Origin: Arthrobacter sp. B3I9
Lineage (GTDB): Bacteria > Actinomycetota > Actinomycetes > Actinomycetales > Micrococcaceae
Direction: 5' to 3'
NCBI RefSeq assembly: GCF_030816935.1
Contig: NZ_JAUSYO010000001.1
Location: 186,001 to 250,000, forward strand
Length of the DNA stretch: 64,000 nt
Positions 1 to 8,395 of this stretch are shown one piece after another (position 1 is the stretch's first letter; each line of letters opens with the position of its first letter). Made by a program: the position numbers and the translations under genes. Below the pieces are notes generated by a model that worked only from the letters and a program-made list of their open reading frames with translations, had not been told where the DNA came from and ran no database searches.

Positions 1-941
1 TGGAGGAGGGGAAGGAGGGCCTCCGCGAGGCGGCTGAGGTTCCACTCGGCCGCCAGCGGCTGGTTCCCGTAGGCGTACCGCCCGGCGTCGTCGATTGAGC
101 TGTAGACGGCGGCCGGATCGAAGGCCTCCATGAAGGCACACGGCCCGTAGTCGATCGTCTCACCCGAGATGGTCATGTTGTCCGTGTTCATCACCCCGTG
201 GACAAAGCCGACGAGCATCCACTGCGCCACCAGCTCGGCCTGGGCCGCTATCACGGCCTGGAACATCGCGAGGTACGGGTGCTCAGCCTCCGCGGCGGCT
301 GCGTAGTGGCGGGCAATGGCATGATCGGCGAGGCGGCGCAGGAGGTCCAGGTTGCCGGTGGCGCGGGCGTACTGGAAGCTGCCCACGCGCAGATGGCTGC
401 TCGCGACCCTGGTGAGCACAGCTCCTGGCTGCAGGCTCTCGCGCTGCACCGAACGCCCCGTCGCCACCACGGCGAGGGACCGGGTGGTGGGAATGCCCAA
501 GGCGTGCATCGCCTCACTGACGATGTATTCGCGCAGCATCGGGCCGACGACGGCACGGCCGTCGCCGTTCCGGGCGAACGGGGTGCGTCCCGAGCCTTTG
601 AGATGTACGTCAACAAGGCGCCCGTCGACGTCGGCGATCTCCCCCAGCAGGAGCGCGCGCCCGTCCCCGAGGCGCGGGGCGTACCAGCCGAACTGGTGTC
701 CGGCATAGGCCTGCGCCACCGGAGTGGCACCTTGGGGGACGAGGTTCCCGGTCAGCAGCTGCAGGCCCTCGGAATCGTGCAGGGAGGCCGGGTCCAAGCC
801 GAGGCTGGCGGCCAGCGGCTCGTTGAGGACTAGCAGCTCCGGGTTCGGGGCTTCCTCGCCCTTCCAGGGAAGGGCCATTTCGGCCAGTTCCCGGGCGAAG
901 TGACCGTTGAAGGCAACAATGGACTCGGCTGTGCGGCTCAT
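1..941 (-). CDS. selO: SelO/YdiU-family protein AMPylase (partial, 3' end off window)
   Basis: The minus-strand frame opens with ATG at 941 and stays open to the window edge, giving about 313 residues, so the C-terminus is missing. The N-terminus reads [19 protein letters not shown]. Later segments include [17 protein letters not shown], a GSGRTPFAR stretch and, near residue 250, [12 protein letters not shown] followed by [14 protein letters not shown]; these are hallmarks of the SelO (UPF0061) pseudokinase fold. SelO proteins transfer AMP to protein hydroxyls, with ATP bound in a flipped orientation, and are linked to redox homeostasis. The gene lies 60 bases upstream of the end of the BKACE gene on the same strand and has no obvious functional link to it. 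Family assignment is firm; its targets are unknown. Confidence 0.9.
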   Translation of the reverse strand, partial: MSRTAESIVAFNGHFARELAEMALPWKGEEAPNPELLVLNEPLAASLGLDPASLHDSEGLQLLTGNLVPQGATPVAQAYAGHQFGWYAPRLGDGRALLLGEIADVDGRLVDVHLKGSGRTPFARNGDGRAVVGPMLREYIVSEAMHALGIPTTRSLAVVATGRSVQRESLQPGAVLTRVASSHLRVGSFQYARATGNLDLLRRLADHAIARHYAAAAEAEHPYLAMFQAVIAAQAELVAQWMLVGFVHGVMNTDNMTISGETIDYGPCAFMEAFDPAAVYSSIDDAGRYAYGNQPLAAEWNLSRLAEALLPLL

Positions 942-1000
942 CTATCAACTGTACCCGTGCACCCGGACATGGCGTCGGTTGCGGGATCCTGCTGGCCTGC

Positions 1001-1933
1001 TCAGAAGCCCACCTTGTCCGCACCCTTGAGCTGCAGCATCTCGCGCGCCTCATCCGGGGTGGCGATTTCGAAGTTCAGGGCCTCAAGGATGGTGCGGATC
1101 CGGCTGACCTGCTCAGCGTTGGAGGATGCCAGCTGGCCGGGGCCGATCCACAGGGAATCCTCCAGGCCGACGCGGACGTGCGAACCCATGGCCGCGCCGA
1201 TCGTGGCGAGCGGCATCTGGTTTTTGCCGGCTCCCAGAATGGACCATTCGTAGTCGTCGCCGAGCAGGCGGTCAGCGGTGCGGCGCATGTGCATGAGGTC
1301 TTCCGGGTGGGCGCCGATGCCGCCGAGCAGGCCGAAAACGGACTGGACGAACAGCGGGCCGCGGGCCAGGCCGCGGGCGTGGAAGTGCGCCAGGTTGTTC
1401 AGGTGGGAGATGTCATAGCATTCGAACTCGAAGCGGGTCCCGTTCTCCTTGCCGATGCCTAGGATGGTCTCGATGTCCTGGAAGGTGTTCTTGAAGACGA
1501 GGTCGCGGCTCTTTTCGAGGCCTTCCCGCTCCCATTCGTGGCCGAAGTCCTTGAAGCGGTCCAGCATCGGGTACAGGCCGAAGTTCATCGAGCCCATGTT
1601 CAGCGACGCCAGCTCGGGCTTGAACAGCGCGGCCGGCCGCATCCGTTCCTCCACGCTCATGTGGGGGGACCCGCCGGTGGTGATGTTAATGACGGCGTTG
1701 GTGTTGCGCTTGAGCTTGTCCAGGATCGGAGCGAAGTGCTCCGGGTCCTGCGAGGGGCGGCCGTCCTTCGGGTCACGTGCGTGCATGTGCACGATCGCGG
1801 CTCCGGCCTCCGCGGCACCGATCGCGGCGTCGGCGATTTCCTCCGGCGAGACCGGCAGGTGCGGGGACATGGACGGGGTGTGGATAGCGCCGGTGACGGC
1901 GCTGGTGATGATGACTTTGCGTGCAGCAGCCAT
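1001..1933 (-). CDS. BKACE family (DUF849) 3-keto-5-aminohexanoate cleavage-type enzyme
   Basis: The protein has 310 residues. I chose ATG 1933 because an AAGGAG box lies 6 bases upstream, although the frame is open further back. The N-terminus (KVIITSAVTGAIHTP) and the zinc-binding HMHARDPKDGRPS segment (His49, His51) are typical of BKACE proteins. These condense a beta-keto acid with acetyl-CoA to give acetoacetate and a CoA ester. The substrate varies widely across the family and cannot be read here. The gene follows the DapA-like gene on the same strand, with a strong hairpin between them. It may belong to the transporter-lyase operon controlled from 4522-4541. Confidence 0.9.
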   Translation of the reverse strand: MAAARKVIITSAVTGAIHTPSMSPHLPVSPEEIADAAIGAAEAGAAIVHMHARDPKDGRPSQDPEHFAPILDKLKRNTNAVINITTGGSPHMSVEERMRPAALFKPELASLNMGSMNFGLYPMLDRFKDFGHEWEREGLEKSRDLVFKNTFQDIETILGIGKENGTRFEFECYDISHLNNLAHFHARGLARGPLFVQSVFGLLGGIGAHPEDLMHMRRTADRLLGDDYEWSILGAGKNQMPLATIGAAMGSHVRVGLEDSLWIGPGQLASSNAEQVSRIRTILEALNFEIATPDEAREMLQLKGADKVGF

Positions 1934-1980
1934 GGGTTGCTCCTTCGGGATCGGTGGTCTTGCGGTCGAGGAGGACGCCA

Positions 1981-2020
1981 AGGGCCGGGACCAGCAGCAC
2001 AGCTAGCTGGTCCCGGCCCT
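1981..2020 (-). terminator. Perfect 15-bp hairpin between DapA-like and BKACE genes
   Basis: Arms at 1981-1995 (AGGGCCGGGACCAGC) and 2006-2020 are perfectly complementary around a 10-base loop. There is no T run on the minus strand, so it may be a partial terminator or an mRNA-stability hairpin that lowers BKACE expression relative to the upstream gene. Confidence 0.6.
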
Positions 2021-2063
2021 CATGCGCCGTTCCTTGGGGCCCTCGACAGTGGTGTTTCCGCGG

Positions 2064-2976
2064 TCAGGCCCAACGAAGGACGAGCGGATCGTGGCGTTTG
2101 GCCAGTTCGATGAGCTGGGAACGCGTGTCCTGATGAAGCTCCTGTATCGGTGCCCGGGTCTTGTCGCTCTCGATGATGTTCCCCTCCTTCATCAGAACCT
2201 TCGTCGCCCGTAACCCGCACTGCCGGTTTTCGAAGTGGATAAACGGGAGCAGTGTTTCCCAGTGCCGGACCGCTTCGTCCCGATTGCCGGCATGGAAATC
2301 CCGAACGATCTGCCCCAGCTCATCCGGGACCATGCAGCTGCTCATGGTGCCCTGGGCACCGGCCTCAAGGTCCGGAATGAGGGTGATTGCTTCCTCGCCG
2401 TCGAACGGTCCGGGCAGGTCGTTGCCCGTTGCCGCTATCAGGGCGCGCAGTTTGTCCGCAGCCTGGGGCACTTCGATTTTGACGTACTTAATCTGCGGGA
2501 TTCTCACGTGCCAGGCGTGCCAGCAACGGTACGGACAGAGCCGTGGGGCTCATCGGCGCATCCTGGATCATGATGTCGATCTCCACGCCGTCGGCCACGC
2601 GCCGGAAGTACTCCAGGACTGCCTCGTCGTCCGCCTTCATGGTGGCGCCGAAGAACGGCGGCATGAGCATGAGGAGCGATGCGCCCATTTCCTGGGCCTG
2701 CAGGTTGCGTTCACGGGCGATCCGGGCGCTGAAGTGGCTGGTCGTCACGCATACGGGGAGCCTGCCGGCGGCCTGCTCCAGGGTCGTCGCGAGGACGAGC
2801 TCGCGTTCCTTGTCCGTCAGGGAAAACTGTTCGGAGTAGTTGGCGAGGATGCAGACTGCGTCGGAGCCTCCGTCCACCAGGTAGTCCACCACCCGGCGCT
2901 GGCCTTCGAGGTCCAGTTCCTCAGTGTCGGTGAAGATGGTGGGTGCTACTGGCATTACGCCCTTGATGACGCTCAT
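2064..2976 (-). pseudogene. DapA-family lyase/aldolase, interrupted by one frameshift
   Basis: Two minus-strand frames join into one protein of about 303 residues, the normal size for the dihydrodipicolinate synthase/N-acetylneuraminate lyase family. The first part starts at ATG 2976 (MSVIKGVMPVAPTIF) and ends ...LLARLARENPAD then stop. The other frame resumes as IPQIKYVKIEVPQAADK. Removing one A near 2500 restores LARE-IPQIKYVKIE, in which the Lys near residue 166 is the expected Schiff-base lysine. Family members cleave or dehydrate 2-keto acids, often sugar acids or aromatic pyruvates. It lies 31 bases downstream of the MFS gene, so the two are probably one operon. Real decay and sequencing error cannot be told apart here. 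Confidence 0.8.
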
Positions 2977-3007
2977 AGTGTGATGCTTCCTTGCTCTTGG
3001 TGTGCTG

Positions 3008-4486
3008 TCACGACCGGGTCAGCGCGGGCGCCGATTCGGTTTCGTAGTCTTCTGCGTCAACATCGCGGCCGTGCGGATCCCATTTGTTGACGAGAATGAC
3101 CACGATGGCAATTGCAGGGACGACGGCGAGGACGAGCAACGCCTTGGTGCCCCACGCGGCGGTGGCGAGCGGCCAGAAAACGAGTCCCGCGATGGCCCCC
3201 AGCCGGATGCCGATCTGCGTGAAGCCTGTTCCGGCGCCACGCAATGACGTCGGGTAGGACATAGTGGCCATCGTCATGCCCTGGGCACCCGGGCCGGCAG
3301 CGTGGCAGAAGATGAGCAGGCCAATCACGATGGCGCCGACCCAAGACCAGATCCCCTCGACGTTGCTGAGGTTGCCGGCGATGATCATGCAGAGGAAGGT
3401 GCCGCAGAACCCGTACAGGGACAGCTTGCGCGGTCCGATCTTGCCGGACATCTTGGCTCCGAGGAAGCCGCCCGTCACACCAAAGCAGAGATTGAGGATG
3501 AGGGACGAAATGATGTTCGTCATGACGTTCTGGGTGTGCAGCATGGCCAGTACGATTTGCCCGACGAAGAAGCCGACAGCGTAGTACTCCATGGCCTGCC
3601 CCGCATTGATAACTCCGGCCAGGACCGTGCGTGCCCGGTACTTCTTGCTGACCAGCTTGCCCCACGCCTCGGTCAGCGTCATTTTGAACTGGTTCCGCTC
3701 GGCGCGGGGGTCCACAGCGTCCGGAGCCACTTCGGCATCCACGCCGTAGGTCTTCTTGAGGATCTTTGCGGCCTCATGGAGTCCGAGGTTCTGCGCGGCC
3801 CAGGACGGCGATTCGGCCATGTACTTCTGGCGGAAGACCATGATCAGGAGGGCCGGCACAGCACCGAACCCGACGACGATCCGCCACATGTGGTTTTCGC
3901 CCCAGTGCATGGACTGGAACAGGAAGTACACGGGAATCAGCAGGGCAAAGGTCGAGGCGACGGCCACGTACCACATGGGCTGCCAGAGGGAGACCGTGCC
4001 GCCCTTCTTCTTGTTCGACGCGTATTCCGCGAGGAAGCTGAACGCCACCGGAAAGTCCACGCCGATCCCCACGCCCATGATGAAGCGGGCGATGATGAGG
4101 GTCCAGACGTCCGGCGCCAGGGCGCAGGCAATGGCGGCCACAACAAAGAACACCATGTCGGCCATGAACACCTTGAAGCGTCCGAGCTTGTCGACGAAGT
4201 ATCCGCCGACGACGGATCCAAGCAACGCGCCGACCATAATCGAAGCAGAGACCACCGCGAGCATGCCGGGCGTCAGGTTGAAGTCCTTGGCGATATACGG
4301 CATCCCGAAGGCCAGCGACGTGAAGTCGTAAGCGTCCAGGAAGATGCCGCCCAGCGCGATCAGGGTGATGGCGAAGGACTTGCCCGTCTTCAGCCGCCCG
4401 CTGTTGATCAGTTTTGTCACATCGTGGGCTGATCGCAGGATAATTTTCCCGCCCACTTGTCCCTCGGAAACTGGACCGTTTGTCAT
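3008..4486 (-). CDS. MFS transporter, 12-TM, organic acid/sugar type
   Basis: The protein has 492 residues with about twelve hydrophobic segments. Motif-A-like GGYFVDKLGRFKVF follows TM2 and a second cytoplasmic loop sits mid-protein, as in the sugar porter and aromatic-acid symporter families of the major facilitator superfamily. ATG 4486 is preceded by an AAAGGA box. It heads an operon with the DapA-like lyase and perhaps the BKACE gene. The shared regulatory motif lies at 4522-4541, 36 bases upstream. I infer that it imports the organic acid degraded by its neighbours. The specific substrate cannot be read from the sequence. Confidence 0.85.
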   Translation of the reverse strand: MTNGPVSEGQVGGKIILRSAHDVTKLINSGRLKTGKSFAITLIALGGIFLDAYDFTSLAFGMPYIAKDFNLTPGMLAVVSASIMVGALLGSVVGGYFVDKLGRFKVFMADMVFFVVAAIACALAPDVWTLIIARFIMGVGIGVDFPVAFSFLAEYASNKKKGGTVSLWQPMWYVAVASTFALLIPVYFLFQSMHWGENHMWRIVVGFGAVPALLIMVFRQKYMAESPSWAAQNLGLHEAAKILKKTYGVDAEVAPDAVDPRAERNQFKMTLTEAWGKLVSKKYRARTVLAGVINAGQAMEYYAVGFFVGQIVLAMLHTQNVMTNIISSLILNLCFGVTGGFLGAKMSGKIGPRKLSLYGFCGTFLCMIIAGNLSNVEGIWSWVGAIVIGLLIFCHAAGPGAQGMTMATMSYPTSLRGAGTGFTQIGIRLGAIAGLVFWPLATAAWGTKALLVLAVVPAIAIVVILVNKWDPHGRDVDAEDYETESAPALTRS

Positions 4487-4521
4487 GACGCAATTCCTTT
4501 CATAAACACACGACAGCGTGC

Positions 4522-4541
4522 GTTCTAAATTTCGAACAATG
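4522..4541 (-). promoter_or_regulatory. Probable IclR operator, copy 1 (transporter operon)
   Basis: The site reads GTTCTAAATTTCGAACAATG on the plus strand and matches copy 3 (6810-6829) at 18 of 20 positions. Its core is an imperfect palindrome. It sits between the divergent MFS and 2-hydroxy-acid oxidase genes, next to the MFS start. Assignment to the local IclR regulator is inference from the shared motif. Confidence 0.6.
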
Positions 4542-4711
4542 ATCGAAGTCTTGGCGCGAGTGAAACCGCGCAGTAGTGATGGGGATCACCCAAAAGTGTA
4601 GGGAAACGGACCGTACCACGTCAAGGGGCAGCCAAATGCGCCGTTAGACGCGGGAACTTAAGACCTTCTTGCTTGGCCCCCGGGGTTGCGCCGTCCCGGC
4701 CTTAGAACGCT

Positions 4712-4731
4712 AGACTAAATTTCGAACAACG
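4712..4731 (+). promoter_or_regulatory. Probable IclR operator, copy 2 (oxidase gene)
   Basis: AGACTAAATTTCGAACAACG matches copies 1 and 3 over the central TAAATTTCGAACAA block. It ends at the ribosome-binding site GAAGGAG (4731-4737) and overlaps a TAGACT hexamer that could serve as the -10 box. A bound repressor would therefore block initiation. Confidence 0.55.
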
Positions 4732-4746
4732 AAGGAGTTGCCCAGA

Positions 4747-5961
4747 ATGGAAGATCGACAAATACCCAAATGGTCGGAACTGCGCGAACTGCTGCAGTTC
4801 CGCAGGCTGGAACTGGATCCGGTCGAGCGCAGGCTCGCACAGGCCTTCACCATCGCGGACCTGCGCGAAGGCGCGAGAAAAACCACGCCTCGAGCGGTGT
4901 TCAACTACACGGACGGTGCCGCCGACGAGGAGATCACAATCGCCCGCTGCCGTCAGGCGTTCCGGGATATCGAATTTGTGCCCTCGGTTCTTCGCGACGT
5001 CTCGAGCCCTGATCCGACCACCGAGATCTTCGGCAAATCACTGGCCTTCCCGCTCGTGCTCGCACCGACGGGTTACACACGCATGATGCACAACGACGGG
5101 GAGAAGGCGGTAGCCCGGGTGGCTGCCCGGTACAACGTGCCGTACACCCTCTCCACCGTGGGGACAACGACGGTGGAGGACCTCGCCGAGGCCGCCCCCG
5201 ACGGGAACAACTGGTTCCAGCTCTATGTGGCGAAAGACCGCGCGAAAACAGTCGAACTCATCGATCGCGTCATCGCCAGCGGCTACAAGGTCCTCATGGT
5301 GACCGTTGACACCCAGGTCGGAGGCTCAAGGGTGCGCGAACTCCGTGACGGGCTCACCATTCCGCCGGCACTTTCCGTCAAAACCTTTGCCGACATGGCA
5401 ACCCACCCCAGCTGGTGGTTCGACAAGCTGACCACCCCGCCGATCGAGTTTGCATCGCTCCGGGGATTTTCGGGTAACTCGGCGGAAGTCGCGGATCAGA
5501 TCTTCGACCCCGGGCTCACCTTCGAAGACATCGCCTGGCTTCGCAAGGTGTGGCCCCACAAGCTCCTGGTCAAGGGCATCCAGAGCGTCGCAGATGCGGA
5601 GCGTGTCGTAGAACTTGGCTGCGACGGCGTCGTGCTGTCCAACCACGGCGGGCGTCAGCTGGACCGTTCGCCGACGGTACTGCGCATTCTCCCGGTTGTC
5701 CGGGAACGGTTGGGCTCCGATCCAACCGTACTGATCGACAGCGGAGTGATGTCAGGAAGCGATATCCTGGCCGCCGTCGGCCTCGGCGCCGACGCGGCAA
5801 TGGTCGGGCGGGCCTACCTGTACGGCCTGATGGCGGGAGGGGAACGAGGAGTGTCCCGCGCCCTGGGGATCCTCCGCGGCCAGTACGTCAGGTCCATGCA
5901 GCTGCTGGGGGTAAAGTCCACCGCCGGCGTGACCCGGGAACATGTCTCGTTTGTGGACTGA
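4747..5961 (+). CDS. lldD: FMN-dependent 2-hydroxy-acid oxidase / L-lactate dehydrogenase family
   Basis: The protein has 404 residues. ATG 4747 lies 9 bases after GAAGGAG; a TTG three codons earlier is less well placed. The fold is recognisable from VFNYTDGAADEE near residue 55, WFQLYV, VTVDTQVGGSR and SNHGGRQLD with the catalytic His near residue 300. The enzyme oxidises an L-2-hydroxy acid, such as lactate or glycolate, to the 2-keto acid through FMN. The usual DGGxRRGTD phosphate-binding loop reads DSGVMSGSD, so the conserved arginine is missing. This points to a subfamily outside classical lactate dehydrogenases. Sharing the IclR motif with the sugar-acid genes suggests it serves the same pathway. 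Confidence 0.85.
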   Translation: MEDRQIPKWSELRELLQFRRLELDPVERRLAQAFTIADLREGARKTTPRAVFNYTDGAADEEITIARCRQAFRDIEFVPSVLRDVSSPDPTTEIFGKSLAFPLVLAPTGYTRMMHNDGEKAVARVAARYNVPYTLSTVGTTTVEDLAEAAPDGNNWFQLYVAKDRAKTVELIDRVIASGYKVLMVTVDTQVGGSRVRELRDGLTIPPALSVKTFADMATHPSWWFDKLTTPPIEFASLRGFSGNSAEVADQIFDPGLTFEDIAWLRKVWPHKLLVKGIQSVADAERVVELGCDGVVLSNHGGRQLDRSPTVLRILPVVRERLGSDPTVLIDSGVMSGSDILAAVGLGADAAMVGRAYLYGLMAGGERGVSRALGILRGQYVRSMQLLGVKSTAGVTREHVSFVD

Positions 5962-5995
5962 CTCCGGCGCCGTGCACCGGCGTCGGGGCCTGGGC

Positions 5996-6751
5996 TCAGA
6001 GGAAACCGAGCTCCGCGCTGAACCGGGCCGCGCCGTCGGAGGCAAAGGCCGCCCATTCCTCCGCGGGACGCTGGTTCCAGCGCATGTCCGGGACCGAGAT
6101 ACTGAGCGCGGCCACCACCGTTCCGCTGTGGTCCCGGATGGGCGCCGCAACGCAGGAAACGTCCGGATTGGACTCGCCGGCCTCGAAGGCCACACCAGTG
6201 GCGCGGACCTGATCAAGCTGGTTCGCCAGCACGTGCGGCTCGGTGATGCTGCGGGCGGTGAGCTTGGCCAGGCCCTTGCGCAGAAGCCTGCTTCGTTCCG
6301 CCTCCGGCAGATGCGCCAGAAGGGCCTTGCCCACGGCGGTGCAGCTGGCAGGAACCCGGCCGCCCATCCGGGACACCATCCGGACGGACTGGGTGCTGTC
6401 GACCTTGCAGACGTACACGACGTCGGGACCCTCGAGAATGCCGACATGGACCGTTTCATCACACTGCCGGGCCACCGACTGGGCCACCCGCAGGCCGACA
6501 GAATGCAGGTCCAGCCGCTCGGCGAACGCGTTACCGAGCCGGAAGACGCTGAGCCCCAGGTGGTAGGTGGCGGTTACGTCGTCGCGGCGGAGGTACTTAC
6601 GCTCGGCCAGCGTAGTGAGGAGCTCGTGGACAGTTGTCCGGGGAAGCCCGGTCCGCTGGACGACTTCCGGAGCTGTCAGTCCATGGCGGGCATCGAGAAA
6701 GAGTTCCAGAACATCCAGACTCCGAAGGACCGCAGGAGTCAAACGTGCCAC
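5996..6751 (-). CDS. IclR-family transcriptional regulator
   Basis: The frame is open upstream, but GTG 6751 with a GAGAGG box gives 251 residues, the usual IclR size, and starts right at the family sequence (VARLTPAVLRSLDVLELF). The N-terminal winged helix-turn-helix covers about residues 10-70 (LTAPEVVQRTGLPRTTVHELL). The ligand-binding domain contains the typical GKALLAHLPEAE and AAPIRDHSGTVVAALSIS stretches. It is transcribed divergently from the aldehyde dehydrogenase operon, with operator copy 3 between them. It probably regulates itself, that operon, the oxidase and the transporter operon in response to a pathway acid. Confidence 0.9.
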   Translation of the reverse strand: MARLTPAVLRSLDVLELFLDARHGLTAPEVVQRTGLPRTTVHELLTTLAERKYLRRDDVTATYHLGLSVFRLGNAFAERLDLHSVGLRVAQSVARQCDETVHVGILEGPDVVYVCKVDSTQSVRMVSRMGGRVPASCTAVGKALLAHLPEAERSRLLRKGLAKLTARSITEPHVLANQLDQVRATGVAFEAGESNPDVSCVAAPIRDHSGTVVAALSISVPDMRWNQRPAEEWAAFASDGAARFSAELGFL

Positions 6752-6809
6752 AGCAATACCCTCTCTAGGCCCTCGGAGTTTCCAGGGCACAACCCATCCT
6801 ACATTGTAG

Positions 6810-6829
6810 GTTCGAAATTTCGCACAATG
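6810..6829 (+). promoter_or_regulatory. Probable IclR operator, copy 3 (IclR / dehydrogenase intergenic)
   Basis: GTTCGAAATTTCGCACAATG contains the self-complementary core CGAAATTTCG and lies within an outer CATTGT...ACAATG pair (6802-6829). It is 59 bases from the IclR start and 95 bases from the dehydrogenase start, which suits autoregulation and divergent control. Confidence 0.6.
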
Positions 6830-6923
6830 TACGCAGGTATTCCTGCGGCTGTGCAATAGCCTGATAGCCAGCCCGAAGCACTCGACAATCCAAGGGGCCG
6901 AACTCCCCGGAAGGAATAGAGCC

Positions 6924-8395
6924 ATGATCACAACACTCGAGCAGACAAACGCCCAGATCGAAGCCGCTCACAATGCCTATGAGCAGGCCAAGGAGATCTC
7001 CCCCCCCGCCTGCGCGCGGACTGGTTGGCGGAAATCGCCTCTGCCCTGGAGGCCAACGCCGATGAGTTGGTTGCCCTGGGGCAGCAGGAGACACATCTTG
7101 ACGAGGGCCGGCTCCGGTTCGAGCTGCGGCGGTCTGTTTTCCAGCTTCGGTTGTTTATGGAGGAGATCATTCAGGGTGAACACCTGGACGCCACCATAGA
7201 CCACGCCGATCCGTCCTGGGGCATGGGCCCGAGACCGGACATCCGCCGTTTCTCGGTACCTCTCGGCGTCGTAGGTGTTTTTGGCGCCTCCAACTTCCCC
7301 TTTGCCTTCAGTGTGATGGGCGGAGACAGCGCCTCGGCGCTTGCCGCCGGATGCGCAGTGGTGCACAAGGTCCATGAGGGGCACCTGCAGCTGGCTCTTC
7401 GGACCGGGGCCGTCGTTGAGGAAGCCCTCAAGAAGGCCGGGGCACCGGCCGGGCTTTTCTCCACCGTCGTCGGCCGCCAGGCGGCGGAGACGTTGGTAGA
7501 CCATCCGCTGGTCAAGGCCATCGGATTCACAGGCTCAACGGCCGGCGGCCGGGCGCTTTTCGACCGGGCCTCCCGGCGTCCCACTCCCATTCCCTTCTAC
7601 GGCGAACTGGGCAGCATCAATCCGGTCTTCGTCACCGAGGCCGCGTGGAACGCGAGGCGCGAGCAGATCCTCACGGGCTACGCGGCATCCTTCACCATGG
7701 GCATGGGCCAGTTCTGCACCAAGCCCGGCCTGCTGTTCGCCCCGGTCGACGACGCCGACGACATCGCGGAGGTCCTCCACCGGGAGCTCAACACGAAGCA
7801 GGCCAGCCCGTTGCTCAGCCCGAAGCTGCGTGAGGGCTTCGACAAGGCGCTGAATGCCGTGCGTTCGACCCCCGGCGTAGACGTGCTGGTCGCCGGGGAC
7901 GACGCCGAGGCGCCCCGGCCCACTGTCCTTGTGACCACTGCGGAGGAAGTCCGGCAGCGGCCGGAGCTCTTGGAGCAGGAGATGTTCGGCCCCGCGACCC
8001 TGGTCATCCGCTACACCCCGGGTACTGATCTGGCGGGGATTGCAGCCTTGCTGGACGGGCAGCTGACGGCCACCGTACAGGCGGAACCCGAGGAGGACGT
8101 CAAGGAGTTGCTCGCCGTGCTGCGCGAACGGTCCGGCCGTTTGCTCTGGAACGCCTGGCCCACCGGGGTGACCGTATCGTACGCGCAGCACCACGGCGGC
8201 CCCTACCCCGCCACCACCGCCACCACCACATCGGTGGGCACGGCAGCGATCGGCCGGTTCATGCGTCCCGTCGCCTACGATTCCTTCCCGGCCTCGCAGT
8301 TGCCCGAACCGTTGCAGGACGACAATCCGTGGCGGATCCGCCGCCGGGTCGACGGCGTCTGGCAGTCCGCGGCTGCAGCGGAGGCAGGCAAATGA
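6924..8395 (+). pseudogene. Aldehyde dehydrogenase (2-oxoglutarate-semialdehyde type), one frameshift in a C8 tract
   Basis: ATG 6924 has a good GGAAGGA box, but its frame (MITTLEQTNAQIEAAHNAYE...) goes out of phase at eight consecutive C (7000-7007). The remaining 456 residues continue in another frame. Nine C would restore one protein of about 490 residues, full length for this family. The catalytic Cys sits in MGQFCTKPG near residue 264 and the general-base Glu in YGELGS. This sequence style matches 2-oxoglutarate-semialdehyde (2,5-dioxovalerate) dehydrogenases, which end oxidative pentose and hexarate routes at 2-oxoglutarate. It overlaps the next gene by ATGA. Either the tract length is a sequencing error or the gene is phase-variable or broken. 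Confidence 0.85.

Noticed and set aside
6752..6931. A 60-residue N-terminal extension of the IclR protein
   Set aside because: It would run across the operator, has no IclR similarity, and GTG 6751 has a good ribosome-binding site and gives the usual length.
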